Assembly (NCBI RefSeq): GCF_000482865.1
Contig: NZ_AXWW01000063.1
Coordinates: 1 to 40,462, forward strand
From: Actinokineospora inagensis DSM 44258
Lineage (GTDB): Bacteria; Actinomycetota; Actinomycetes; Mycobacteriales; Pseudonocardiaceae
Direction of reading: 5' to 3'
Length of the DNA stretch: 40,462 bases
This document shows, piece by piece, positions 1 through 8,557 of this stretch. A program made the position numbers and the translations under genes. How positions within the stretch are numbered: the first letter of the stretch is position 1; each line of letters begins with the position of its first letter. The notes below the pieces were generated by a model. The model saw only the letters and a list, made by a program, of their open reading frames with translations. It made no database searches and was not told where the DNA came from.

Positions 1-38
1 CCTGAATACACAGCCTAGACGAGCCCACCGACAGTCTC
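1..38 (-). repeat. Edge fragment of composite palindromic repeat (copy R0)
   Basis: The first bases (CCTGAATACACAGCCTAGAC, then ...CCCACCGACAGTC) are the reverse complement of the outer edge of the repeats at 21896-22320 and 40186-40462, with only a few mismatches. The rest of the element would lie to the left, outside the window. It ends 19 bases from the stop of the DUF1707 gene, so this copy also sits at a gene 3' end. Orientation is the same as copy R1. Confidence 0.7.
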
Positions 39-57
39 GGGCCATGAGAGCCGAGGC

Positions 58-573
58 TCAGTGCCACCCACGCCCATAATCCCGCCGCCCCATCCGCGGC
101 GGTCGCGGCGGCCGCCCGTGATGCCCATGCCCACGCCCCCGCTGATCATGCTTCCAATCCTCCCCAAAGAGCGCGCCCCCCACTCCCGTAAGCGCGATCG
201 GCAGGAAAATGATCGGCCACCCGACCATGCCAGTGACCAACAACGCGATTCCCCCCAACCAGGCAAGCGGAATCAACGCAGCAAACAGCCGCTGCGCCAG
301 TGGCCGATCCGCCCACTCGGCAGGCGCACTCGGCTTCACCACAACAGGCGCAGGAGCAGGAGCCACCGGTACCCCAGGCTTGGGCGCGGGCAGATCGCCG
401 AACAGCGCCACCAGCTCCCCCTGTGTCCGCGCCGTCGTGATCTTCGCGCTGCGGTCGCCGTACTCGTCGACCGACAGCCGACCCAGACTCATGTGCTCAC
501 CGAGCGCGCGCAGCGCGTCCTCCCGCTCGGCATCGCCGATGCGCAGCTCGGACGGGGGATTCTCGTCGCTCAC
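58..573 (-). CDS. DUF1707 domain membrane protein
   Basis: The product has 171 residues. The N-terminal 50 or so residues (RIGDAEREDALRALGEHMS, then GRLSVDEYGDR) are the DUF1707 signature found in many actinobacterial membrane proteins, whose function is not established. A linker rich in Pro and Ala follows, then a hydrophobic hairpin of two membrane segments at about residues 97-140, and a basic His/Arg/Gly-rich tail. Translation starts at GTG 573. It lies 47 bases downstream of accA3 on the same strand and is probably cotranscribed with it. Codons near its 3' end favour G and T at the wobble position, unlike the 5' part, as in other genes that end at the composite repeat. The DUF1707 call is firm; no role can be assigned. 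Confidence 0.85.
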   Translation of the reverse strand: MSDENPPSELRIGDAEREDALRALGEHMSLGRLSVDEYGDRSAKITTARTQGELVALFGDLPAPKPGVPVAPAPAPVVVKPSAPAEWADRPLAQRLFAALIPLAWLGGIALLVTGMVGWPIIFLPIALTGVGGALFGEDWKHDQRGRGHGHHGRPPRPPRMGRRDYGRGWH

Positions 574-620
574 ACCCCAGATCCTACGTACTCCGGACCG
601 AGATCGGGCTGAGGTTTGTC

Positions 621-2390
621 TCAGCCGGAGATCTCACAGATCACAGTGCCGGTCGCCACCGTCTCCCCCGCCGCCACCGTCAGCCCGGTAACCGTGCCCG
701 CTTTGTGTGCCGTGACCGGATTCTCCATCTTCATGGCTTCCAGCACCACGACCAGGTCCCCGGCGGCCACCGCCTGCCCCTCCGACACCGCGATCTTCAC
801 GATCGTCCCCTGCATCGGCGCCGCCACCGCGTCCCCCGACACCGCAGCGGCCCCCGCCACCGCCACCCGCTTCCGCGGCTTAGCCGCGACACCACCGCCG
901 CCACCCACCGAGAACCCCGCGGGCAGCGAAACCTCCAACCGCCGCCCCCCAACCTCAACAACCACGTTCTGCCGGGGCTCGGCCTCCTCGGCAGCAGCGC
1001 CACCGCTGAACGGCGGGATCTGGTTGTCGAACTCCGTCTCGATCCACCGGGTGTGCACCCGGAACCCGTCCTCGTCCCCGATGAACGCCGGGTCCCGCAC
1101 GACCGCCCGGTGGAACGGCACGACCGTCGCCATCCCCTCCACCACGAGCTCGTCCAACGCCCGCCGCGCCCGCGCCAGCGCCTGCGCCCGGTCCTCCCCG
1201 GTGACGATCACCTTCGCCAGCATCGAGTCGAACTGCCCGCCGATGACCGTCCCGGACTCCACGCCCGAGTCGACCCGCACACCCGGCCCGTCCGGCGCCC
1301 GCCACAGCGTGACCGTGCCCGGCGCGGGCAGGAAACCGCGGCCCGCGTCCTCGCCGTTGATGCGGAACTCGATCGAGTGGCCGCGCGGGGTCGGGTCCTC
1401 GGTGTGCCGCAGCCGCTCGCCCGCCGCGATCCGGAACTGCTCCAGCACCAGGTCGACACCCGCGGTCTCCTCCGACACCGGGTGCTCGACCTGCAGCCGG
1501 GTGTTGACCTCCAGGAACGAGATCGTGCCGTCCGTGCCGACCAGGTACTCCACGGTGCCCGCGCCGCTGTAGCCCGCCTCGCGGCAGATGGCCTTCGCCG
1601 ACGAGTGGATCTCGGCGCGCTGGGCGTCGGTCAGGAACGGCGCCGGGGCCTCCTCGACCAGCTTCTGGTGGCGGCGCTGCAGCGAGCAGTCGCGGGTGCC
1701 GACCACGATCACGGTGCCGTGCTTGTCCGCGAGTACCTGCGCCTCGACGTGCCGCGGCTTGTCCAGGTAGCGCTCCACGAAGCACTCACCGCGGCCGAAG
1801 GCGGTCACCGCCTCGCGCACCGCAGAGTCGAACAGCTCCGGGATCTCGTCCAGCGTGCGGGCGACCTTCAGGCCCCGCCCGCCACCACCGAACGCCGCCT
1901 TGATCGCGACCGGGAGCCCGTGCTCCTCGGCGAACGCGATGATCTCCGCCGGACCGGACACCGGCTCCTTGGTCCCCGGCACCAGCGGGGCGCCCGCGCG
2001 CAGCGCGATGTGCCGGGCGGTCACCTTGTCGCCGAGGTCGCGGATCGCCTGCGGGTCCGGACCCACCCAGGTCAGCCCGGCGTCGATGACGGCCTGGGCG
2101 AACTCGGCGTTCTCGGACAGGAAGCCGTACCCGGGGTGCACCGCGTCCGCGCCGGACCGCTGCGCCACGTCCAGCACCTTCGCGATCGCCAGGTAGCTCT
2201 CGCCCGGGGTCGACCCGCCCAGCGCGAACGCCTCGTCGGCCAGCCGGGCGAACGGCAGGTCCCGGTCGGGGTCGGCGTACACCGCCACGCTGGCCAGCCC
2301 GGCGTCCCGGCACGCCCGGATCACCCGGACGGCGATCTCGCCCCGGTTGGCCACCAGGACCTTGCGCAGCGTTGTCGGGATCTGGGTCAC
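621..2390 (-). CDS. accA3: Acyl-CoA carboxylase alpha chain (biotin carboxylase + BCCP)
   Basis: A 589-residue fusion of biotin carboxylase and biotin carboxyl carrier protein. It carboxylates biotin with ATP and bicarbonate, then hands the carboxyl group to a beta subunit such as AccD5 at 25815, giving malonyl-CoA or methylmalonyl-CoA. Visible features are the N-terminal [18 protein letters not shown], the ATP-grasp glycine loop [25 protein letters not shown], and the C-terminal biotinyl site EAMKMEN with the acceptor Lys at about residue 554. The start is GTG 2390, which has GGGGAGGA six to seven bases upstream; a longer reading frame to 2471 lacks a ribosome site and adds unconserved residues. 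BirA encoded at 24852 would attach the biotin. Length and architecture match mycobacterial AccA3. Confidence 0.96.
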   Translation of the reverse strand: MTQIPTTLRKVLVANRGEIAVRVIRACRDAGLASVAVYADPDRDLPFARLADEAFALGGSTPGESYLAIAKVLDVAQRSGADAVHPGYGFLSENAEFAQAVIDAGLTWVGPDPQAIRDLGDKVTARHIALRAGAPLVPGTKEPVSGPAEIIAFAEEHGLPVAIKAAFGGGGRGLKVARTLDEIPELFDSAVREAVTAFGRGECFVERYLDKPRHVEAQVLADKHGTVIVVGTRDCSLQRRHQKLVEEAPAPFLTDAQRAEIHSSAKAICREAGYSGAGTVEYLVGTDGTISFLEVNTRLQVEHPVSEETAGVDLVLEQFRIAAGERLRHTEDPTPRGHSIEFRINGEDAGRGFLPAPGTVTLWRAPDGPGVRVDSGVESGTVIGGQFDSMLAKVIVTGEDRAQALARARRALDELVVEGMATVVPFHRAVVRDPAFIGDEDGFRVHTRWIETEFDNQIPPFSGGAAAEEAEPRQNVVVEVGGRRLEVSLPAGFSVGGGGGVAAKPRKRVAVAGAAAVSGDAVAAPMQGTIVKIAVSEGQAVAAGDLVVVLEAMKMENPVTAHKAGTVTGLTVAAGETVATGTVICEISG

Positions 2391-2531
2391 GCCGGTTCCT
2401 CCCCGGGGATCGGTCGGGCTGGTCGGGAGTTTACGGATCCGGTGTTGGACCGGAACCGAGAGCAACCCCACAGTATCCAGCTACCCTGCCCCTGACACTG
2501 TCGGTCCAGGTTGTTCGTCGGAGGTACGCCC

Positions 2532-3233
2532 GTGGCCGGTCGCCGCGCCCCGACGACGCTCGTGCTCGTCATGGTCATCTGCGGCCTGGTGGTCGCCGCC
2601 TCGCTCACCGGGGCGGCGGTGCTGCGGGTCCGGACGGCACCGGTGCGCAGCGCGCCCGGCCCGACCGCCGAGGTCACCACGACCACCGACCCGACCACCT
2701 GCAGGCGCGACCCGTGCCAGGTGATCGGCACGACGAACCTCGGCGGCACCGTGGTCGAACTGGTGGCCGACTCCGGCGCCACCTCGGGCCGGGTGAAGAT
2801 CCGCACCCCGGACGGGCAGCAGGTGATCGAGATGGCGGTCGCCGACCTCGGCATCACGCTGACCGCGGACTCGTTGCAGTGCGTGCCCGGCGTGGTCGCC
2901 GCCTGCCTGGTCCGCGGCGACGGCGACAAGGGCCTCGCCGGGCAGGTCGTGGTCGGCCGGTCGGACAAGTGGAGCCCGCTCAGCCGCGCCTTCATCTCCG
3001 AGGCGCGCTACCTGTCCCTGGTGAACGTCGACGGCGACACCGCGCCCGAGGTCGTCGCCGTGCAGCAGGACTGCGCGTCCGGCGCGGACTGCGCCAGGCG
3101 GCCGGTGTACGCGCAGGTGTTCGGCCTCGGCGGGCAGGAAGTGGGCTGCACCAAGCTGTACCAGCGGCTCGACCAGTTGCCCGGGTACCCGACGATCGAG
3201 CCCGCCCAGAACCAACTCCGCTCCTGCCCGTGA
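2532..3233 (+). CDS. Membrane-anchored or secreted protein of unknown function
   Basis: The product has 233 residues. It starts with an uncleaved-anchor-like hydrophobic segment (about residues 8-30, LVLVMVICGLVVAASLTGAA), followed by a Thr/Pro-rich stretch and an extracytoplasmic domain with several Cys residues that could form disulfides (CRRDPC, CVPGVVAAC, DCASGADC). The segment SLVNVDGDTAPEVVAVQQDC resembles an FG-GAP-like beta repeat, but only one is visible. GTG 2532 is chosen because GGAGG lies about seven bases upstream; a TTG at 2511 lies upstream of that site. It is divergent from accA3 across 141 bases and ends in a strong terminator. I do not recognise a characterised family. Confidence 0.8.
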   Translation: MAGRRAPTTLVLVMVICGLVVAASLTGAAVLRVRTAPVRSAPGPTAEVTTTTDPTTCRRDPCQVIGTTNLGGTVVELVADSGATSGRVKIRTPDGQQVIEMAVADLGITLTADSLQCVPGVVAACLVRGDGDKGLAGQVVVGRSDKWSPLSRAFISEARYLSLVNVDGDTAPEVVAVQQDCASGADCARRPVYAQVFGLGGQEVGCTKLYQRLDQLPGYPTIEPAQNQLRSCP

Positions 3234-3235
3234 CG

Positions 3236-3272
3236 CGGAACGGCCGCCCCGGAGCCCGGGGCGGCCGTTCCG
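3236..3272. terminator. Bidirectional hairpin terminator
   Basis: A perfect 15-bp GC stem (CGGAACGGCCGCCCC paired with GGGGCGGCCGTTCCG) closes a 7-base loop two bases after the stop of the plus-strand gene and eight bases before the stop of the convergent symporter gene. There is no U-tract, as is usual for actinobacterial terminators. Its position between convergent genes fits a shared terminator. Confidence 0.85.
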
Positions 3273-3280
3273 TGCTTCCA

Positions 3281-4642
3281 CTACGCGGAAACCAGTTCCT
3301 CGTCCTTGGTCCGCTGGGGTTCCTCGTCGCCGTCGAGCAGCGGGGGAGCGCTGGGCGCGTGCAGGACCTCGTCGTCGAGCAGGTCCTCACCGCGGGCGAC
3401 CAGCACCGGCACGGTGATCTGACCGGCCACGTTCGTCGCCGTCCGGATCATGTCCAGGATCGGGTCGATGCTGTACACGATCGCCACGCCTGCCGCGACG
3501 ACCTCGGTGGGCAGCCCGATCGTGCTCAACGTCAGCGTCAGCATGGTGAACCAGCCGGTGGTGCCCGCGGTGGCGAGCGCGCCGAACACGGCGACCAGCA
3601 CGATCCCCAGGTACTGCCAGAAGCTCAACCGCACCCCGAACAGGTTCGAGATGAAGATCGTCGCGATGGCCGGGTACAGCGCCGCGCAGCCGTCCATCTT
3701 GGTCGTGGTGCCCAGCGGGACCGCGAACCCGGCGTACCCGGGGTCGACGCCGAGGTTCACCGCCGTCTGCCTGCTCAACGGCAGCGTCGCCCCGGACGAG
3801 CGGGACACGAACGCGAACTGCAGCGCCGTCCACGACTTCGCGAAGAACGTCACCGGGCTGACCCGGCCGACGAACCGCAGCAGGATCGGGTACACCACGA
3901 ACAGCACCAGCAGCGCCGCGATGTACACCGACGCGATCAACGACAGCAGCGGCGTGAAGAACTGGTTGCCGTAGGTGGCGAACGCGGTGCCGATCAGCCC
4001 CAGCACACCCAACGGGGCCAACCGGATGATCCAGCCGAGCAGCTTCTGGATGATGTCGAACGCCGACCGGTTGAACGCCACGAACGGCGCCGCCCGCTCA
4101 CCCAGCAGGTAGGTCGCGACCCCGACCAGCGCGGCGACGAACACGACCTGCAGCACGTCACCGTTGGAGAACGCGGCGAACACGTTCTCCGGCACCAGGT
4201 TGTTGATGACGGTCAGCCAACTGCCCTGCGTCCGGTCGGCCAGTTTCGCCACCGTCGCCGCGCTCGGCTGGACGTGCACCCCCTTGCCCGCGCCGCCGAT
4301 CAGCCCGACCGCGATGCCGATCAGCACCGCGATCAGCGAGGTGGTGGCGAACCACAGCAGGGTCTTGCCACCCAGCCGCGCCGCCGTCCGCCCGCCGCCG
4401 AGCCCGCGCAAGCTGTTGACCCCCACCACGATGGCGGTGAACACCAGCGGGATCACGGTGAACTGCAAGAGGTTGGTGAAGATGTTGCCGATCGTCTTGA
4501 GCGTCGTGGTCAACCAGGCCGTGTCGGTTTGCTTGGCCACGAAGCCGAGCACGGCGCCGAGGACCAGACCCGCCAGCACGGTCAGTCCGAAGTAGAGGTT
4601 CCGGCGGTTCCTCGTCTCGGGTTGCGAAACGTCTGCGGACAT
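3281..4642 (-). CDS. Dicarboxylate/amino acid:cation symporter (DAACS family)
   Basis: The product has 453 residues and belongs to the DctA/GltP family of sodium- or proton-coupled importers of C4-dicarboxylates, glutamate or aspartate. It has about eight membrane helices. The family motifs are clear: the serine-rich re-entrant loop SRSSGATLP, PLGTTTKMDGCAALYP (NMDG-like cation and substrate motif), and a second hairpin around ATAGTTGWFTMLTLTLSTIGLP. ATG 4642 has GGGAG upstream at good spacing. The tail is acidic and not conserved. Substrate cannot be assigned from sequence alone. It occupies the slot where mycobacteria carry sseA and Rv3284 between maf and accA3. Confidence 0.93.
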   Translation of the reverse strand: MSADVSQPETRNRRNLYFGLTVLAGLVLGAVLGFVAKQTDTAWLTTTLKTIGNIFTNLLQFTVIPLVFTAIVVGVNSLRGLGGGRTAARLGGKTLLWFATTSLIAVLIGIAVGLIGGAGKGVHVQPSAATVAKLADRTQGSWLTVINNLVPENVFAAFSNGDVLQVVFVAALVGVATYLLGERAAPFVAFNRSAFDIIQKLLGWIIRLAPLGVLGLIGTAFATYGNQFFTPLLSLIASVYIAALLVLFVVYPILLRFVGRVSPVTFFAKSWTALQFAFVSRSSGATLPLSRQTAVNLGVDPGYAGFAVPLGTTTKMDGCAALYPAIATIFISNLFGVRLSFWQYLGIVLVAVFGALATAGTTGWFTMLTLTLSTIGLPTEVVAAGVAIVYSIDPILDMIRTATNVAGQITVPVLVARGEDLLDDEVLHAPSAPPLLDGDEEPQRTKDEELVSA

Positions 4643-4712
4643 TCGGGGACTCCCGGGGTTGGGTGGGGACTCACCCGATCCAACCAGCCAGTAGGGTGGA
4701 AACTTCCCCCTC

Positions 4713-5327
4713 TCACCTGGTGGAACGCCACAGCCCGGTGACGCTGACCCCCACCCGCCCCAACAACCGCCGGGTCAGCGGCAGGCTGATCCCGATCACA
4801 CTCGACGGGTCCCCCTCGATCCCCTCGACGAACCACCCGCCCAGCCCATCCAGCGTGAACGCCCCCGCTACTCCCAACGGTTCCCCACTCGCGATGTACG
4901 CGTCGATCTCCTCCTCGGTCGGACTCCCGAACCGCACCACCGTCGACTCGGCGCCGATGGCCGTCTCGGTGATGACCCCATCCTCGACCCGCAACACAGC
5001 GTGACCGGTCAGCAGAACCCCCGTCCCCCCAACCATCTTCAACCACCGCCGCCGCGCAACCTCAGCCGTGTGCGGCTTCCCCACCAACTCCCCGTCGAAG
5101 TGCAACATCGAGTCACACCCCACCACCACAGCGGTATCCCCCTCCCGCACAACTTCCCGCGCCTTCGCCTCCGCCAACGCCACCACGACCCCCTCCGGCG
5201 TCGGCTCGACAAGCCCCCCCGCGATCGCGTCTTCGTCCACACCGGACACCCGCACCACCGGTTCAACCCCCGCCGCCCGCAACACACCAAGCCGGGCTGG
5301 GGACTGAGACGCAAGAATGAACTCCAT
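4713..5327 (-). CDS. maf: Maf family nucleoside triphosphate pyrophosphatase
   Basis: The product has 204 residues and is a Maf/Ham1-fold enzyme that hydrolyses non-canonical or modified nucleoside triphosphates. The N-terminus MEFILASQSPARLGVLRAAG contains the diagnostic SxSPxR substrate loop, and the middle has VVGCDSMLHFDGELVGKP, the conserved acidic motif. In mycobacteria maf lies in the same accD5-accA3 neighbourhood. The gene follows the symporter's start by 70 bases on the same strand, so it may be transcribed into it. Its plus-strand sequence is markedly rich in C and A. Confidence 0.94.
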   Translation of the reverse strand: MEFILASQSPARLGVLRAAGVEPVVRVSGVDEDAIAGGLVEPTPEGVVVALAEAKAREVVREGDTAVVVGCDSMLHFDGELVGKPHTAEVARRRWLKMVGGTGVLLTGHAVLRVEDGVITETAIGAESTVVRFGSPTEEEIDAYIASGEPLGVAGAFTLDGLGGWFVEGIEGDPSSVIGISLPLTRRLLGRVGVSVTGLWRSTR

Positions 5328-5518
5328 TCGCGCAGGCTATTTCGGTACCCCCACACTTCGTCGCCCGGGTGCCCCAACCTCGCCGTGACTTGCTGTAGCG
5401 ACCCGTGTTCGCGGAGTGCAACCCGTCTTCTTTCGGGTGTCCGACCCCCTTGAGGACCGAACCTGTCCGCATGGAGTCGTAGGGTCGGTTCGACACCGAG
5501 TCGAGCAGAGGACCAGAG

Positions 5519-6046
5519 ATGAACACTCCGCTGGAGATCAGCCAGACCGCCACCTCAGACCTCGGCGGAGAGCGAGCCGACCTACTGCAGGCGCTAGCCG
5601 TACACCGGGGCTTCCTGCGTTTCACCGCCCAGGGCCTCACCGACGAGCAGGCGGCCCAGCAGAGCACAGTCTCAGCCCTGACGATCGGCGGCCTGATCAA
5701 ACACGTGGCGGCCACCGAGGCCACCTGGTACCACTTCATGGCCGGTGGCCCCACCCAAATGGAAGCCAACTACGGCGACTGGGCCGACCAACACCGAATG
5801 AACCCCGGCGAAAAGCTGTCCGACTACCTCACGAACTACGCCGAAATCGCCACCCGAACCGACGACTTCATCAAGACCGCCGACCTCGACAAGGTGTGGC
5901 CCCTGCCCGTAGCCCCCTGGTTCGAGCCCGGCGGCACCCGCTCAATCCGCCGCTCAATCATCCACATCATCGCCGAAACCGCCCAACACGCCGGCCACGC
6001 CGACATCATCCGAGAAACCATCGACGGCCAACGAACCATGGGCTAA
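5519..6046 (+). CDS. DinB-like (DUF664) four-helix protein
   Basis: The product has 175 residues and looks like a DinB/YfiT-type metal-binding four-helix bundle; many actinobacterial members are bacillithiol- or mycothiol-dependent transferases. The segment TIGGLIKHVAATEATWYHFMAGG gives the first metal His, and SIIHIIAETAQHAGHADIIRE supplies the second and third (HxxxH-type). The ATG at 5519 has AGAGGA seven bases upstream. It is divergent from maf across 191 bases and its 3' end faces repeat R1. The last third uses almost only C- or A-ending codons (one G-ending codon, ATG, in the last 35 or so), while the first third is mixed. Substrate is unknown. Confidence 0.88.
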   Translation: MNTPLEISQTATSDLGGERADLLQALAVHRGFLRFTAQGLTDEQAAQQSTVSALTIGGLIKHVAATEATWYHFMAGGPTQMEANYGDWADQHRMNPGEKLSDYLTNYAEIATRTDDFIKTADLDKVWPLPVAPWFEPGGTRSIRRSIIHIIAETAQHAGHADIIRETIDGQRTMG

Positions 6047-6120
6047 CCACACACAAACCGCACATCAACGAAGCGCCACCCCCACACCGCGCGCCTCAAA
6101 AAGCCCACCCGTATCGACGA

Positions 6121-6367
6121 AGGCCGCCAGCCCACCCCGCGCGCCTCGAAACCCGCCGATCCCAACCGCCCGTTGTGGTGGAGTTGTTTTGTTTGGGGGG
6201 AGCGGTGGCCTAAGCCGGCTGGCGGGTAAGGCCACGCTTTCCAGTGGCCCCGCCTTTTTGCCTTACCCAGGCTGCCGCTAGGGGCCCCGAACAAAACAAC
6301 TTCACCACAACGGGCACCACCGTTTTATCTGGCGCAATCCAGCGGCGTCGCCGAAGGCGACAAGCAG
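6121..6367 (-). repeat. Composite palindromic repeat, copy R1 (distal module missing)
   Basis: This fills most of the 322-base gap between two convergent genes. 6121-6168 matches the reverse complement of 22273-22320 with about four differences. 6169-6314 is the palindromic core. 6315-6367 matches the inner part of the distal module, including the small hairpin GTCGCC..GGCGAC, and homology stops two bases before the stop codon of the acyl-CoA dehydrogenase. The outer part, roughly 170 bases in the copies at 21896 and 40186, is absent, so this copy is truncated or never had it. Confidence 0.85.
6169..6314. repeat. Palindromic core of R1
   Basis: 146 bases. Outer arms 6169-6198 and 6285-6314 are complementary at 28 of 30 positions (CCCGTTGTGGTG... 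against ...CACCACAACGGG). Inside, GGGTAAGGC pairs with GCCTTACCC and AGCGGT-type ends pair with ACCGCT-type ends, so a single long imperfect hairpin or cruciform can form. The arms are AT-rich (TTGTTTTGTTT), which stands out in this GC-rich DNA. It could end transcription from both flanking convergent genes. Confidence 0.85.
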
Positions 6368-6368
6368 T

Positions 6369-7526
6369 CTACTTCAACAACGCCCGCGCCATCACCATCC
6401 GCTGAATCTGATTCGTCCCCTCATAAATCTGCGTGATCTTCGCATCCCGCATCATCCGCTCAACCGGAAAGTCCCGCGTATACCCCGCCCCGCCAAACAA
6501 CTGAACAGCATCAGTCGTCACCGCCATGGCAGTATCCGAAGCAAACGTCTTCGCCGCAGAGGAAGCGAACGAAGCATCCGCCTCCCCCCGCTCCACCTTC
6601 ATCGCCGCCGCATACACCAAATGCCGCGCAGCCTCAATCTTCATCCCCATATCGGCGATCATGAACTGCACCCCCTGGAACTCCGCGATCGCCTTCCCAA
6701 ACTGCTTCCGATCCTTCACATACGCCACCGTCGCATCCAACGCCCCCTGTGCAAGCCCCAACGCCTGTGCCCCAATCGAATGCCGCGTGTGGTCCAGCGT
6801 CCGCAAAGCCAACCGCAACCCCTGCCCCGGCTCCCCAATCACCCGATCAGCAGGAATCGTGCAGTCCTCGAAGTAGATCTCCCGAGTCGGCGACCCCTTG
6901 ATCCCCAGCTTCCGCTCCTTCGGCCCCACCGAGAAGCCAGGATCATCCCGGTGCACCATGAACGCCGAAATCCCGTCCGCGGGCTTGGCGGCCGAAGGAT
7001 CCGACACCGCCATCACCGTGTACCACGACGACTCCCCGGCGTTCGTGATCCAGCACTTCGTCCCGTTGAGCACCCACTGGTCCCCGTCGAGCCGCGCCCG
7101 GCACCGCATCGACGCCGTGTCCGACCCCGCTTCCCGCTCCGACAGCGCGTACGACGCCATCTCCCCGGCGGCGATCGCGGGCAGCACCTGCTGCTTGAGC
7201 CCTTCGCTGCCGCCCAGGATCAGGTTCATCGTGCCCAGCTTGTTCACCGCCGGGATCAGCGACGACGACCCGCAGACCCGCGCGACCTCCTCGATGACGA
7301 TGTTCGTCGCCACCGAGTCCGCGCCCTGCCCGTCGTACTCCTCCGGGATGTGCGGTGCCGCGAACCCGGCCTTGGCCAGCGCCTTGAGCGCTTCGGCCGG
7401 GAAGCGTTCCTGCTCGTCGACGTCGACCGCGTGCGGCGCGATCTCCTTCTCGGCCAGGTCGCGCACCGCCTCGCGCAGCGCGTTGTGCTCGTCGCCGAGC
7501 TGGTAGAGCCCGAAGCCCGTGTCCAC
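6369..7526 (-). CDS. Acyl-CoA dehydrogenase (FadE25-like)
   Basis: The product has 385 residues and is an FAD-dependent acyl-CoA dehydrogenase that introduces the alpha-beta double bond into acyl-CoA. It has the usual three-domain length. Visible are ALSEREAGSDTASMRCRA (FAD/substrate loop), TKCWITNAG, the Arg-containing DHTRHSIGAQALG helix, QLFGGAGYTRDFPVERMMRD, and the catalytic Glu in IYEGTNQIQR. GTG 7526 has GGGAGG eight bases upstream. In M. tuberculosis the homologue fadE25 sits beside purE-purK, as here. The last 31 codons contain one C-ending codon, whereas the 5' half is normal. Preferred chain length or branching cannot be read from the sequence. Confidence 0.95.
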   Translation of the reverse strand: MDTGFGLYQLGDEHNALREAVRDLAEKEIAPHAVDVDEQERFPAEALKALAKAGFAAPHIPEEYDGQGADSVATNIVIEEVARVCGSSSLIPAVNKLGTMNLILGGSEGLKQQVLPAIAAGEMASYALSEREAGSDTASMRCRARLDGDQWVLNGTKCWITNAGESSWYTVMAVSDPSAAKPADGISAFMVHRDDPGFSVGPKERKLGIKGSPTREIYFEDCTIPADRVIGEPGQGLRLALRTLDHTRHSIGAQALGLAQGALDATVAYVKDRKQFGKAIAEFQGVQFMIADMGMKIEAARHLVYAAAMKVERGEADASFASSAAKTFASDTAMAVTTDAVQLFGGAGYTRDFPVERMMRDAKITQIYEGTNQIQRMVMARALLK

Positions 7527-7562
7527 GGTTATTACCTCCCGGTAGCGCAGCATCCGGTCACG

Positions 7563-7591
7563 ATGTTAGTACTCGTTCACATCGCTGTCCC
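7563..7591 (-). promoter_or_regulatory. Candidate promoter of the acyl-CoA dehydrogenase gene
   Basis: On the minus strand GGGACA (7591-7586) and TAACAT (7568-7563) are 17 bases apart, fitting a sigma-70-type promoter with a TANNNT -10 element. The start of transcription would be about 30 bases before GTG 7526. The palindrome AGTACT lies just upstream of the -10 box. The -35 match is partial. Confidence 0.35.
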
Positions 7592-7626
7592 CGTGTGCTT
7601 GTCCCCGTGTGCCGCGTCGCCCGCCC

Positions 7627-8466
7627 TCAGTCGATGAAACCGCCCGTCAACTGGAGCAGGAACAGGGCGATCCCGCTGACCACCGCGGTCACCGCGAACG
7701 ATCCGGCGGCGCGGCCGACCGCCGTCCGGCCCGGTTGGGCCTGCGTCCACTGCCAGTACATGAGCAGGCCGCCGGGCAACATCGTCACGGGGTTGGCGAA
7801 CAGCAGCAGGCTCCCCGGGTTCCACATGCTCCGGGGGGCGAGCAGTATCCCGGTGCACGTCACCAGCAGCACCCAGCCGACGCCGACCGTCCAGACCAGC
7901 AGTCGCGGCTCGTCCGCGGGCCGCGGTGCGGCGAACCCGCTGACCAGGGCCGCCACCAGCGCCAACCCGCCGACGATGACGAACACGGCGGTGTCGCGCT
8001 GCTCGCCGTCGCGCCACCACGGCAGGTCGGCGTTGACCTGGTCGAGCTGCGCCGTGGTCAGGCCGAGTTCACGTACGCGCAGGAAGGCGCTGGACGACTC
8101 GTGCCCGTAGTCGCCGATCATCGCCTCGCAGCCGAAGGGCTCGCTCTTGTAGACGGCGGAGCACTTGGCTTCCATGGCGTTGTCGGACAGGTAGGTCATG
8201 GTGAGCTGTAGCGGCGTACCCAGGGCTTTCGTCGTGCACGTCGCCGTGGCGTCTTGCCTTGTGCAGTCCAGGGACTCGTACGGGATCACGGCGCCGGTTT
8301 CGTCGCCATCGGTTTGAAGCACGACCTGGTAGATCTCTCGGTCCACCATGCTCGGCGCGATGGTGGTGGCGAGCAGCAACACCCCGGCCAACACCACCAG
8401 CACCCCGATCGGCACCGCGACCCGAACGGTGAAACGGGGAAGAACGACGGGTCTGGTCACGGACAT
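7627..8466 (-). CDS. Integral membrane protein of unknown function
   Basis: The product has 279 residues. One membrane helix near residues 14-34 is followed by an outside domain of about 120 residues with four Cys (LDCTRQDATATC, KCSAVYKSEPFGC) likely to form disulfides, then three or four helices to the C-terminus (from about residue 160). ATG 8466 has GAGGAG six to seven bases upstream. It lies between purE and the acyl-CoA dehydrogenase gene on the same strand (91 and 100 bases), so it may be part of that transcription unit. I do not recognise a family and assign no function. Confidence 0.82.
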   Translation of the reverse strand: MSVTRPVVLPRFTVRVAVPIGVLVVLAGVLLLATTIAPSMVDREIYQVVLQTDGDETGAVIPYESLDCTRQDATATCTTKALGTPLQLTMTYLSDNAMEAKCSAVYKSEPFGCEAMIGDYGHESSSAFLRVRELGLTTAQLDQVNADLPWWRDGEQRDTAVFVIVGGLALVAALVSGFAAPRPADEPRLLVWTVGVGWVLLVTCTGILLAPRSMWNPGSLLLFANPVTMLPGGLLMYWQWTQAQPGRTAVGRAAGSFAVTAVVSGIALFLLQLTGGFID

Positions 8467-8557
8467 TCCGGGCTCCTCGCCGACACCGAGCGCGACACCT
8501 GGGAATTCGCCCGGTTCCTCCCGCTGTTACCCGCGTCACCTGATCAGCCCACGGCGG

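Noticed and set aside
705-2495. Long plus-strand frames opposite accA3 and similar long antisense frames opposite the symporter, toxin and LCP genes
   Set aside because: They are shadows caused by high GC at the third codon position; their translations are low-complexity Arg/Pro/His/Gly without domains.
6169-6314. R1 palindrome as an insertion sequence
   Set aside because: It has no open frame with transposase motifs and is only about 146 bases; at most a non-autonomous element.
7586-7612. Tandem TGTCCCCGTGTGC, two copies
   Set aside because: Only two 13-base copies one base apart; it overlaps the candidate -35 box but is too short to call a repeat element.
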